A DNA stretch of 64,000 bases, taken from Marinicella rhabdoformis (GTDB lineage: Bacteria; Pseudomonadota; Gammaproteobacteria; Xanthomonadales; Marinicellaceae). The position numbers and the translations under genes are program-made. A model generated the notes under the pieces. It had not been told where the DNA came from and searched no databases. It saw only the letters and a program-made list of their open reading frames with translations. Of the stretch, positions 8,499 through 17,078 are shown piece by piece; positions within the stretch are counted from its first letter, which is position 1; the number at the start of each line of letters is the position of its first letter. The DNA lies in the NCBI RefSeq assembly GCF_009671245.1, contig NZ_VTFS01000002.1, positions 1 to 64,000 on the forward strand, in the 5' to 3' direction.

Positions 8499-8526
8499 TT
8501 GCCATATTAGAAAATTCTAATATAAT
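8499..8526 (+). promoter_or_regulatory. Promoter of the MMPL operon with a palindromic operator between -35 and -10
   Basis: TTGCCA at 8499-8504 and TATAAT at 8521-8526, 16 bases apart, form a good sigma-70 promoter about 30 bases before the MMPL start. Between them lies ATATTAGAA-AA-TTCTAATAT (8504-8523), nine-base arms that are exactly complementary around two bases. A repressor bound there would block RNA polymerase. The divergent ArsR-family gene is the obvious candidate; AT-rich palindromes of this kind are used by BigR-type repressors. Confidence 0.75.
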
Positions 8527-8552
8527 GGCGTAAAACAACAAGTCGAGATTTT

Positions 8553-11054
8553 ATGAAGTCATTTTTCTTATATTGGGCACTGAAAAGGCCAAAAGTGGTG
8601 TTTTGGGCGGTTGGTCTGGTGACTTTAATCACAGCTGCACTGATTCCCCTGATACAAATAGACACGGATCCTGAGAATATGTTGCCTGAATCGCAACTTG
8701 ATCGGGTGTTTCACAACCAAATTAAGACAAAATTCCAGTTACATGACATGATTGTCATCGGTATGGTAAATGAACAAGGTGTGTTCAATCCGAAATCATT
8801 GGCAAATATGACCGAAGTGGCCAACAAAGCTGCAAACACAGCAGGTGTGATTGCTTATGACTTGATGGCCTTATCACATGTGGACAATGTCAGCCAAACG
8901 GAAACTGGCGCATTAAAGTTTGAGTGGTTGATGAAATCATCACCTGAAAATGAGATGCAAGCACAATGGGTCGCAACTCAAGTGGAACGCTTGCCTTTGT
9001 TGAAAAACACTTTGGTTTCTGAAGACGGTAAAGCAGCAGCCATTTATGTGCCAATAGAACGCAAAGATGAATCACACCGCATAGCCACGGAGATCCAACA
9101 AACCATAGATGCATTATCTGGTGATGACGTTTTTCACATCACGGGATTGCCGGTTGCTGAAGACACTTTTGGCTACCAGATGTTTGTACAAATGGGAATA
9201 TCTGCACCCTTGGCGGCTTTGATGATTTGTATCATGATGTGGTGGTATTTCAGAAATTTAAAATTCATTGCTGCGCCCATGATGGTGGCGATGGCGACAT
9301 GCATCATGATCATGGGTGTGATGATTGGTATGGGGTACACCGTTCACATCATGAGTTCAATGATCCCTATATTCCTGATGCCGATTGCTGTTGTTGACTC
9401 CATTCACATCATGTCGGACTTCACAGAACAGTATCAAAAAGGCAAAGACAAACGAGATGTGGTTGAACAAGTGATGAACCATTTGTTTAAGCCGATGTTG
9501 TTCACCTCTGTGACTTCAGCTGTTGGTTTTGCTTCCTTGATGCTGACACCGATTCCGCCTGTACAAGTTTTCGGAGCCTTTGTCGCTTCAGGTATTTTCT
9601 TGGCTTTTGCTTTGACCATGTTGTTTGTTCCTGCTTATTTAATCAGTTTAGATGAAGCGGCATTGAAAAACCTGCAAACACGTAAATCAACAGGTGTTGG
9701 CCTAAAACAATGGAACTTGAAAAAGTGGGGCATCTTTGCGCTTAATAAACGGATGTCCTTGCTGTTGTTTTTTGTGGTGCTCAGTGGTTTGAGTGCCTGG
9801 GGCGTGAGTAAAATCCAAATCAATGACAATCCCGTGCGTTGGTTCAAAGCAGACCACCCGATTCGAATTGCTGACGAGGTGTTAAATGAACATTTTGCGG
9901 GCACTTACGATGCTTATATTGTGTTGCAACACAGTGACCCTGATTTAATAGCACAAGTGAACGCGTCATTATTAGAAGTCAATGATGATGCCATTAAAGC
10001 TGCTGTCACCCAGTATTTAGCAGGTGATGAACCGGTCACTGTTCAGTGGCAAAACTTGCTGGCCTGGGCAGATGAAGCTGCTTTTGATGCAGAAGATACT
10101 GACGCATTGGATCGGGTCATTGACATTGTCAGCGAAGGCTTGAGCCAAAGTGGTTACTTTCAGAATCCAGAAGCATTAACATATATCGAGCAGTTACAAG
10201 AAGCCCTTAAACAAAGTGGTTTGGTTGGAAAAAGTAATGGTTTGCCAGAAGTGGTTAAAACCGTTTATAGGGAGTTGTTGACTGGAACAGCAAGTGATTA
10301 CAGACTGCCTGATTCCAAAGCAGGGGTGGCACAAACTTTATTACAATACCAGTCATCACACAGACCACAAGACTTGTGGCATTTTGTCAGCACAGACTAT
10401 AACCAAACCGTATTGTGGCTTCAGTTAACCAGTGGTGACAACCAAGACATGAGCCGTGTTATAGACGCTGTTGATGCTTTTGTTGCGACTCAGCCATTAC
10501 CTGAAAACGTCAGTTTACAGTGGGCAGGTAAAACCTACCTTAACCAAGTCTGGCAACAAGAAATGGTGGCCGGCATGGCGATGAGTTTGGCCAGTGCCTT
10601 TGTGGTGGTTTTTGTCATGATGGTGTTGTTGTTCCGCAGTGTTATTTTTGGTGTGTTGGCCATGTTGCCTCTGACCATCACGATCACCTTTATATATGGA
10701 TTGATTGGCTGGTTGGGTAAGGATTATGACATGCCCATTGCGGTGTTGTCTTCTTTGACCTTGGGCTTGTCGGTCGATTTTGCGATACATTTTTTGCAAA
10801 GGGCGCGAGATTTGTATGCTGAGCATCAAGATTTTGGTATCACCATGCGTTTGATGTTTGAAGAACCGGCCACTGCCATCAGCCGCAATGCGGTCGTTAT
10901 TGCCTTAGGGTTTACGCCCTTATTGTTGGCGCCGCTGATGCCTTATGTAACGGTGGGTTTTGTTTTGGCCTTGATTATGGCCGTGTCGGCTTCGGTGACT
11001 TTGTTGTTGTTACCGGCGATGTTGATGTTTGTTAAAAAGTGGGTATTTAAATGA
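8553..11054 (+). CDS. RND/MMPL-family transporter
   Basis: The 833-residue inner-membrane protein has the repeated RND plan: one helix near the N-terminus (about 14-34), a periplasmic domain, then five helices (about 215-370). A second copy follows, with a helix near 400, a periplasmic domain, and five helices at about 670-830. It shows the MMPL-type sequences MPIAVVDSIHIM and LGLSVDFAIHFL; the aspartates there are the likely proton-relay residues. MMPL proteins move lipids and hydrophobic compounds. It overlaps the next gene by four bases (ATGA). With the LolA-like protein and the outer-membrane barrel it could form an envelope-spanning export system. Its substrate is unknown. Confidence 0.88.
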   Translation: MKSFFLYWALKRPKVVFWAVGLVTLITAALIPLIQIDTDPENMLPESQLDRVFHNQIKTKFQLHDMIVIGMVNEQGVFNPKSLANMTEVANKAANTAGVIAYDLMALSHVDNVSQTETGALKFEWLMKSSPENEMQAQWVATQVERLPLLKNTLVSEDGKAAAIYVPIERKDESHRIATEIQQTIDALSGDDVFHITGLPVAEDTFGYQMFVQMGISAPLAALMICIMMWWYFRNLKFIAAPMMVAMATCIMIMGVMIGMGYTVHIMSSMIPIFLMPIAVVDSIHIMSDFTEQYQKGKDKRDVVEQVMNHLFKPMLFTSVTSAVGFASLMLTPIPPVQVFGAFVASGIFLAFALTMLFVPAYLISLDEAALKNLQTRKSTGVGLKQWNLKKWGIFALNKRMSLLLFFVVLSGLSAWGVSKIQINDNPVRWFKADHPIRIADEVLNEHFAGTYDAYIVLQHSDPDLIAQVNASLLEVNDDAIKAAVTQYLAGDEPVTVQWQNLLAWADEAAFDAEDTDALDRVIDIVSEGLSQSGYFQNPEALTYIEQLQEALKQSGLVGKSNGLPEVVKTVYRELLTGTASDYRLPDSKAGVAQTLLQYQSSHRPQDLWHFVSTDYNQTVLWLQLTSGDNQDMSRVIDAVDAFVATQPLPENVSLQWAGKTYLNQVWQQEMVAGMAMSLASAFVVVFVMMVLLFRSVIFGVLAMLPLTITITFIYGLIGWLGKDYDMPIAVLSSLTLGLSVDFAIHFLQRARDLYAEHQDFGITMRLMFEEPATAISRNAVVIALGFTPLLLAPLMPYVTVGFVLALIMAVSASVTLLLLPAMLMFVKKWVFK

Positions 11055-11836
11055 TTAGATTGATATTAATGGTATTGAGTATTTCAATATGTGGGCAAGT
11101 GTATTCCAATGACTTGTCTGTAGAAGAAATCATTGCGCGTGCCAATCAGGCATCCTTTTATGCCGGTGATGATGGCCGCAGTGATGCGCGCATGATGATT
11201 GTTGATGCCCAAGGCAATAAACAAATGCGTCAATTTGTTATCTACAGAAAAGACATCATGAGTGGTGAAGTGGATAACGGTGATCAAAACTTTTTGGTGG
11301 TGTTTTCAAGACCCAGTGACGTCAATGGCACGGTTTTTTTAGTCCATAAAAAAGCCGAAGGCGATGACGACAGGTGGTTATATTTACCCGCATTGGATTT
11401 AGAAAAGCGCATTGCGGCCAGTGACAATCGCAGCAGTTTTGTTGGCAGTGACTTTTTCTATGAAGACGTTTCAGGCCGTCACCCTAAAGCAGATGTGCAT
11501 GAAGTCACTTCACAGGATGGTGATTTTTATGCCATCAAAAGCACGCCAAAAGATGCGGATGCTGTTGAGTTTTCTTATTACACCATGAACATAGATAAGC
11601 AGACCTTTTTGCCGATAGAGGTCAGTTACTTCGATAAACAGGGTAAAAAATACCGCCAAGTCGAAGTGTTGAAGGTTGAAGAAGTGCAAGGCCATGCGAC
11701 GGTGATGCAATCGAAAGTAAGCAACTTGAATACCGGCGGACACACACTCATGGCTTTTCGTAATCCACAATATGATGTGGGTTTGACTGAAGCAGACTTC
11801 ACCAGCCGTGCTTTAAAAAATCCACCACGCAAATAA
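11051..11836 (+). CDS. Periplasmic outer-membrane-lipoprotein-sorting (LolA-like) protein
   Basis: The 261-residue product has an N-terminal signal peptide (about 1-19, ending VYS-ND). The domain that follows is annotated in many genomes as outer membrane lipoprotein-sorting protein. Typical segments are DARMMIVDAQGNKQMRQF, FVVFSRPSDVNGT-like FLVVFSRPSDVNGTVFLV and DRWLYLPALDLEKRIAASDNRSSFVGSDF. The fold resembles LolA/LolB, a half-barrel that carries lipid through the periplasm. It recurs next to MMPL transporters, as here, where it overlaps the transporter gene by four bases. It is not the housekeeping LolA. A role as periplasmic shuttle for the transporter's substrate is inferred from this pairing. 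Confidence 0.85.
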   Translation: MIRLILMVLSISICGQVYSNDLSVEEIIARANQASFYAGDDGRSDARMMIVDAQGNKQMRQFVIYRKDIMSGEVDNGDQNFLVVFSRPSDVNGTVFLVHKKAEGDDDRWLYLPALDLEKRIAASDNRSSFVGSDFFYEDVSGRHPKADVHEVTSQDGDFYAIKSTPKDADAVEFSYYTMNIDKQTFLPIEVSYFDKQGKKYRQVEVLKVEEVQGHATVMQSKVSNLNTGGHTLMAFRNPQYDVGLTEADFTSRALKNPPRK

Positions 11837-11844
11837 ATATAATC

Positions 11845-13185
11845 ATGGTTAAGATACAATCATTGGCTTTAGCACTGTTATTGTTCACCTCAATGGTTTT
11901 TGCCCAAGACAGCAAGGATGTTCAAGATAAGCAAGTTACTCAAGATAAACAGGTTGTTGAAGACGCACCTGTCATTCAAGAAAGCGAAGCTGACTTGTGG
12001 GGTGACGAGGCTTGGGCCGAAGTAAGTGATGAAACAAGTGGTGATGAAGCGACTTCTGACTTGCAATGGACGGGTTTTGTGGCATACGGCTTGGGCATGC
12101 GAACATCAGATGATGATTTGTTCAAGCGACAACAGACCTTGCATGACTGGCGTTTCCATGGAGAAATGTTATATCAAGTCGATGGCTATGACTTGAATGT
12201 CAAAGCCGATGTAATGTATGACGATGTGTTGAGTGAAGCCCTTGTGGATTGGCGTGATGTGTCGTTGTCGTTCAGTTTGGGCAAAAATACAGATGTCAGT
12301 CTGGGGCGACAAATCAGCACTTGGGGCACTGGCGATTTGTTGTTCTTGAATGATTTCTTCCCAAAAGATTGGCAATCTTTTTTCTCAGGCCGAGATGTGA
12401 CCTATTTAAAAGCACCCGCCAATGCACTGCGAATGCAGCATTATTTCAAACCATTCAATGTCGATTGGGTCATCACACCAGAATTTGAACCAGACCGATA
12501 CATCAATGGCGAACGCTTTGCCTTGTATTCACCAGCGGCTCAAAGCTTAATCGGTGGTCAAGAAGTAATCAAAGCCGACAAGCCCAACAAACCTGAATAC
12601 GCATTGCGCCTGTTCAAGCAGCACAAAGGCATTGAGTATGCTGTTTATGCTTACCATGGTTTTGAAAAAACACCAGAAGGCAGTAATAACGAGGGCTTAC
12701 CGACTTTTCACCGCAAGCAAAGTCTGGGCTTCAGTGTGCGTGGCAGCTTGTGGGGTGGATTGTTCAATATTGAAGCGGCACAACACAGAGCCCTAGACGA
12801 CAAATTAGGCAAAATGCCCAATGTAAAAAACGGACAGAACCGTTGGTTGTTAGGCTATGAACATGAATTGGTAAAAAAGCTCAATTGGTCAACACAGTAT
12901 TATGTCGAACAAACACATGATGTGACCAGTCGCGCGCACCGCGAAGTGTGGACGCAAAGATTAAACTACATGACACACCAAGACAAAACAACGTGGTCAT
13001 TATTCGCTTTCTACTCACCCACAGACGAAGACAGCTACCTGCGCCCCAACATACAATACCGCCACAACGACCACTGGCGCTTTGATGTCGGTGCCAATTT
13101 ATTCGATGACAAAAGAAACAACAGCTTTTTTGGTCAATTTGAAAAAAGCAGCAATGCCTATTTCAATGTGAAGTATCAGTTTTGA
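11845..13185 (+). CDS. Predicted outer-membrane beta-barrel protein
   Basis: The 446-residue product has a signal peptide (about 1-20, ending VFA-QD), an acidic low-complexity linker (about 22-65), then alternating amphipathic strands up to a C-terminal YFNVKYQF. A terminal aromatic residue like this is typical for outer-membrane barrels. Segments such as DVSLGRQISTWGTGD and LNDFFPKDWQSFF resemble DUF1302-type barrel proteins often encoded with MMPL transporters, but the family assignment is from memory. The gene starts eight bases after the LolA-like gene and ends the three-gene operon. It is the likely outer-membrane component of the proposed export unit. Confidence 0.72.
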   Translation: MVKIQSLALALLLFTSMVFAQDSKDVQDKQVTQDKQVVEDAPVIQESEADLWGDEAWAEVSDETSGDEATSDLQWTGFVAYGLGMRTSDDDLFKRQQTLHDWRFHGEMLYQVDGYDLNVKADVMYDDVLSEALVDWRDVSLSFSLGKNTDVSLGRQISTWGTGDLLFLNDFFPKDWQSFFSGRDVTYLKAPANALRMQHYFKPFNVDWVITPEFEPDRYINGERFALYSPAAQSLIGGQEVIKADKPNKPEYALRLFKQHKGIEYAVYAYHGFEKTPEGSNNEGLPTFHRKQSLGFSVRGSLWGGLFNIEAAQHRALDDKLGKMPNVKNGQNRWLLGYEHELVKKLNWSTQYYVEQTHDVTSRAHREVWTQRLNYMTHQDKTTWSLFAFYSPTDEDSYLRPNIQYRHNDHWRFDVGANLFDDKRNNSFFGQFEKSSNAYFNVKYQF

Positions 13186-13210
13186 ATGGCTTATTTGTTT
13201 CGTTATGAAA

Positions 13211-13236
13211 TAAAGGGTACTGAACCCTTTTACTAT
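13211..13236 (+). terminator. Likely terminator of the MMPL operon
   Basis: AAAGGGT and ACCCTTT pair around a five-base loop, followed by a T-rich stretch, 26 bases after the barrel gene. Flanking GAAATA and TATTTC extend the stem imperfectly. A second dyad, GTAGTAAATTCACTAC, lies near 13298-13313, before the next gene. Confidence 0.5.
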
Positions 13237-13398
13237 TTCATCCCTTTACTATTTCAATATGTTGAACGGGATGCCTGTCCTGGTTTGTTCTCCCACTTGT
13301 AGTAAATTCACTACAATGTGTTTAAAGAGATGCATGTCCTTGGTTTCCCAGTGGCTTTTTGTAATATAATTTCTGTTCTATGAAATGTTTTTTTAGCG

Positions 13399-14739
13399 AT
13401 GTTTGAATTTTTTATAATGACAGGTCTTGCAGTACTATTTTTTGGGAATCCTGTTTATTCAAATACAACAGACAAAAATGTAAGAGTTAATAAAACCCCA
13501 AGTTTTAATGTTTCAAACACACAGGACATATCACAAGCTGTCCCTATCGAAAAAAAGTTGGTACCTTCAGACCCTCAAAGCAATGCTCGATTTGGTTCTG
13601 CAGTTGGCGTTTGGGAAAACCGAGCTTTAATTTCAGCTAAAAACCGTAATAACCCAGAAGACCAATCAGGTGCAGTCTATGCCTATGAATTTGATGGTGC
13701 AAATTGGATACAGACACAAAAAATTAACGCCAGTGATGCAGCTGCCTTTGATGGTTTTGGTTACTCAATTAGTATGAATGCAAATAGAGCATTGATATCA
13801 TCAGCAAGTCCGGTTAATGGTATACAGTCAGGTGCAGTTTATTATTATGAAAATGTTGATGGATTTTGGGAGGAAAAACAAAAGTTTTCATCATCTGATG
13901 GAGTACTGGGTGATAGGTTTGGAATATCAATGGAATTAGATGGAGATCGTGCGATATTTGGCGCAATTTACGACGATGAAAATGAAAATGACTCCGGGTC
14001 GGCATATATCTTTGAGTTTAATGGCAATCAATGGACCGAAGTCCAGCGGTTAAATGCAAATGATGCTTCTGACAATGATAGGTTTGGATATTCTGTGAGT
14101 TTGTCTGGAAATAATGCTTTAGTTTCTGCAATATTAGATGATGATAACGGTTCTGCTTCTGGTTCAGCATATGTTTTTAAGTTTAATGGCAAAGCCTGGG
14201 TTCAAGATCAAAAACTTACCCCAACTGATGGGAGTACTAACGATAGGTTTGGGATTTCATCAACAATAAATGGAAATAATATTTTAGTCGGTTCTTCTTT
14301 TAGCGATACAAGTGGGCTTGACTCTTCCGGCTCTGCATACATTTTTGAATTTGACGGTAAAAACTGGATAGAGAAACAGAAGCTTTTTTCAGGTGATCCA
14401 TCCGCTGAAGACAATTTTGGAGATTCTGTAAGTTTAAATAAATCAAGAGCTTTGGTATCAGCACCAGGAACAAGTTATAATGTTGATCCATTACCTGGTT
14501 ATGTGTATGTATATGATTTTAATGGGGTTAACTGGTACCTTTCACACATATTAACTGCATCTGATCGAGAAGAAGGTGACATGTATGGATCGGATACCAG
14601 CCTTTTTGGAAATACTGCTTTGATAGGTGATTTTCTTAATGAGGATGCTTATATAGATTCTGGATCATCATATATCTATTCATTACCAGTCAACCCCTTT
14701 GAAAGAATATACATGGATGGTTTTGAAGGTGAAAAATAG
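13399..14739 (+). CDS. Secreted FG-GAP repeat protein, seven-bladed propeller
   Basis: The 446-residue product has an N-terminal hydrophobic signal sequence (about 1-22), then seven repeats of about 55 residues. Each begins with (D)RFG-S and contains (N)RALIS/GA, GSAYVFEFNG and W-Q-KL. The repeats start near residues 71, 124, 178, 232, 286, 341 and 396. This is the FG-GAP pattern of integrin-alpha-like beta-propellers; seven copies make a complete propeller. Aspartate-rich turns (DDDNGSASG and similar) may bind calcium. The C-terminus, ERIYMDGFEGEK, resembles a short end motif (FxDGFE) recalled from secreted proteins of Marinicella and relatives. It stands alone between two operons. No enzymatic function is evident; adhesion is possible. 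Confidence 0.8.
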   Translation: MFEFFIMTGLAVLFFGNPVYSNTTDKNVRVNKTPSFNVSNTQDISQAVPIEKKLVPSDPQSNARFGSAVGVWENRALISAKNRNNPEDQSGAVYAYEFDGANWIQTQKINASDAAAFDGFGYSISMNANRALISSASPVNGIQSGAVYYYENVDGFWEEKQKFSSSDGVLGDRFGISMELDGDRAIFGAIYDDENENDSGSAYIFEFNGNQWTEVQRLNANDASDNDRFGYSVSLSGNNALVSAILDDDNGSASGSAYVFKFNGKAWVQDQKLTPTDGSTNDRFGISSTINGNNILVGSSFSDTSGLDSSGSAYIFEFDGKNWIEKQKLFSGDPSAEDNFGDSVSLNKSRALVSAPGTSYNVDPLPGYVYVYDFNGVNWYLSHILTASDREEGDMYGSDTSLFGNTALIGDFLNEDAYIDSGSSYIYSLPVNPFERIYMDGFEGEK

Positions 14740-14765
14740 ATCAAATTGGAAATAAAGGAGTCAGT

Positions 14766-14870
14766 ATGTAGCTCCCCCAATTTACTGGACACTAGGTTCT
14801 ATTAAAATACCTATTTTCAAAGTAAGTTGGTGATCCGTTTTTAAATAGTTGCAATTAATTTTAATGGCCG
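14766..14870. mobile_element. Possible insertion-sequence remnant
   Basis: The stretch beginning TGTAGCTCCCCCAATTTACT resembles the terminal bases of some IS3-family elements. It sits in a 193-base gap with no coding sequence. No transposase reading frame or matching opposite end is present. At most it is a relic; the resemblance is from memory. Confidence 0.3.
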
Positions 14871-14932
14871 GAGCCCGATCTACGAACTGTTGAAATGGAG
14901 TATCCTGGTCTTATTTCGATACGTTTCATAGT

Positions 14933-16666
14933 TTAATTGGGTGTGGTTAATACAAAGATTTTGTAAAATTCATCAATTGGAATGGGGCCAGCTTTCATGA
15001 TTGTATCCATGAAAAGCTTTAAACTAAATTGGCTTCCAAGGCGCTCTTTTTCAGCATGTAATAATTTTGTGAATTGGCTTCCACCTAAAAAGTAGGATGT
15101 TAATTGCATGGGTGAACTCATGATCCTACCCCAAAGGCTTTTTGCAAATTGTGGTGCCAGTAAAGATGTCTCGGTTGAAAATTTCATGACCTGATCTTGA
15201 CTCCATCCATTGCAATGTACTTGCATTGAGGTGTATGCCCGGTTTGCATTTTCAAGCCGTTTGCGTAAATGTGCCAAATAGGTCAAGTGATTCTCTTTTT
15301 CCCAGCCAGCATCAAGCAGTACTTTTTCTGTGAATGTCGCCCAACCTTCTATGTAAGTACCATAAGGAAATAACAAACGAACTGGGTGCGCAGTTTCTCT
15401 GCTTATTTTGAGCTGCATGTAATGACCCGGAAATAATTCGTGGATGACGATCATTCGATTGAATGGCTTATTGAATGATGCCCAGAAGTCTATTTGCTCT
15501 TGCTTTGGCAGTGTTTCAGGAATAGACGGTAGGTTCAATGTGGTGATTGGGTTTGGGTCAAAAGGCGGTGCACTGGCTACCCAGCCAATTCTGGCGGCAG
15601 GACCCGCGCTTTCAAGAGCAGTTATGATGCGCAGGGTGTTGTTCTTTGGCAATGTAACGATTTCATTATTTTCGATGAATTGAACAGCCGCCGCCGAGAG
15701 TTGGTTCCAGAACTGAAGGTAATCTTCAGCGTTTAAAGGCGCATCCTTTTCCATGTCACCAAGTGCTTTGGCAGTAAGCTCATTGTAATTATCTGGTATA
15801 GGTTCGTCAGGGTAGGTCGCTTTTAAATACGTTTTTGAAACGTCACCCATTAAGGTTCTAACAAGTTCTATTTCTTCCAATGCCATTTGAGCAAGCGCTT
15901 CGGGTGTCAATTCGCTGTCTGTGTACAATTTAAGCCTTCTGGCATATTCATCGTAACCAATAATTTTCTTAGGTTTTAAAGCGTTTGTACTGAGTTTGCT
16001 TGTTGCAAATGAATGTAACTCATCCAAGCTCTTTATTGCATTTTGTCGTTTCAAGTTGAAGTCTTGACACTTTATTGTTGAAATTTCAGGTTTAAGAGAT
16101 TGACTCAAGTTATTTTTGTAAAACGCCAAAGTGGCACTGAGACTTTTGATGCCTTTGGATAAATCATCTTCGGCAACCATTGTGAGGTTGCTTTTTGCAG
16201 CATGACTCAGTTTTGTTACTTGCTGAAGCCGATGACAAACCAAATCATTTTTTTCAGGTGCAATTAAATAATCTGCTTTTGATATGGGATTGAAAGCACG
16301 AGCAATTAGCCTTGTGTACAGCTGCAGAGAACTTTTGTGCAAAGACAACTTTTTCCACTGATCTATTTCTGACAGCACTTGAACACGCAGTAATCGGGCA
16401 TCAATTGCATCAATATCAGCGTCTGTATCAGCATCGATTTCTGAAAGCTTTAATAAAACTTGTTCATTAAAACCAAGCCATTTTTCAATGTTGCTTTTGG
16501 AATAATCTTCAAACTGAAATATGGAAGCATGAATTCCTTTTGATAATGATTTTGATGGATAGAACTTTTTCCATTCACTGATGTATGTCTCATCAAGGCC
16601 ATGCGACCACGATGTGGTGCTCAGGAAAAAGAGCAGTGTAAAGAGTGTTTTTTGTGCGGATTTCAT
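14933..16666 (-). CDS. DUF885-family predicted zinc metallopeptidase, secreted
   Basis: The 577-residue product begins with a signal peptide (about 1-21, ending SWS-HG), so it acts in the periplasm or outside. It belongs to the DUF885 group, whose hallmark HELFPGHYMQ is present at about 411-420. The two histidines and the glutamate form an HE-PGH metal site. A downstream EGWATFTEK (about 443-451) supplies the usual glutamate ligand. Length fits the family. No operon partner is visible: the gene is convergent with the FG-GAP gene and separated by 400 bases from the thiolase gene behind it. The substrate is unknown; related proteins are thought to be peptidases. Confidence 0.85.
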   Translation of the reverse strand: MKSAQKTLFTLLFFLSTTSWSHGLDETYISEWKKFYPSKSLSKGIHASIFQFEDYSKSNIEKWLGFNEQVLLKLSEIDADTDADIDAIDARLLRVQVLSEIDQWKKLSLHKSSLQLYTRLIARAFNPISKADYLIAPEKNDLVCHRLQQVTKLSHAAKSNLTMVAEDDLSKGIKSLSATLAFYKNNLSQSLKPEISTIKCQDFNLKRQNAIKSLDELHSFATSKLSTNALKPKKIIGYDEYARRLKLYTDSELTPEALAQMALEEIELVRTLMGDVSKTYLKATYPDEPIPDNYNELTAKALGDMEKDAPLNAEDYLQFWNQLSAAAVQFIENNEIVTLPKNNTLRIITALESAGPAARIGWVASAPPFDPNPITTLNLPSIPETLPKQEQIDFWASFNKPFNRMIVIHELFPGHYMQLKISRETAHPVRLLFPYGTYIEGWATFTEKVLLDAGWEKENHLTYLAHLRKRLENANRAYTSMQVHCNGWSQDQVMKFSTETSLLAPQFAKSLWGRIMSSPMQLTSYFLGGSQFTKLLHAEKERLGSQFSLKLFMDTIMKAGPIPIDEFYKIFVLTTPN

Positions 16667-16892
16667 TTTGATAGAATTTCTATTATTTAGAGAGTGGCTA
16701 AGGTATTTATTTCAATATCAATATCAATCTTACATCTGCGACTGAGTAAAATCCACGTCCAATAATTTTAATACTTCCAAGGAGTCAGCTTCAGCGGTGC
16801 GTTCATTAACAGGCAGTGGCAGCACTCAACATTTAATTTGCTTACAGTTTTTGGGAAAAATTATTGTTGGTATGTTTGCTTTGCAACAGTAC

Positions 16893-17002
16893 GGTAGGTT
16901 GAGCCACCAACAGTAGGGGCTTTAGGCGAGCAACGCACAGGCCAACACTAAGTTTCGACTTAACCAAGTTGTTGGGATTAGCTTCGCTCAGAGCCAACCT
17001 AC
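16893..17002. repeat. REP-like palindromic element
   Basis: The 412-base gap between the DUF885 gene and the thiolase gene contains a roughly 110-base element with complementary ends (GTAGGTTG and CAACCTAC). Inside is a second dyad (CCAACA ... TGTTGG). It looks like a pair of REP-type hairpins, of a different sequence class from the GTAGGGTGGG repeats near 56.3-57.7 kb. Nothing else was recognised in the gap apart from the terminator at its right end. Confidence 0.5.
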
Positions 17003-17033
17003 AGAATATTCACTGTTATTTTATTGTAAAATC

Positions 17034-17059
17034 AAAAAGGCCGCATCAGCGGCCTTTTT
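17034..17059 (-). terminator. Terminator of the fad operon
   Basis: AAAAGGCCGC and GCGGCCTTTT form a strong stem with an ATCA loop and T runs on both sides. It lies about 20 bases past the thiolase stop on the minus strand and would end the TetR-fadE-fadN-fadA transcript. The symmetric form also stops transcription from the other side. Confidence 0.88.
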
Positions 17060-17078
17060 AGTTTCTGCTGAAGCCAAC

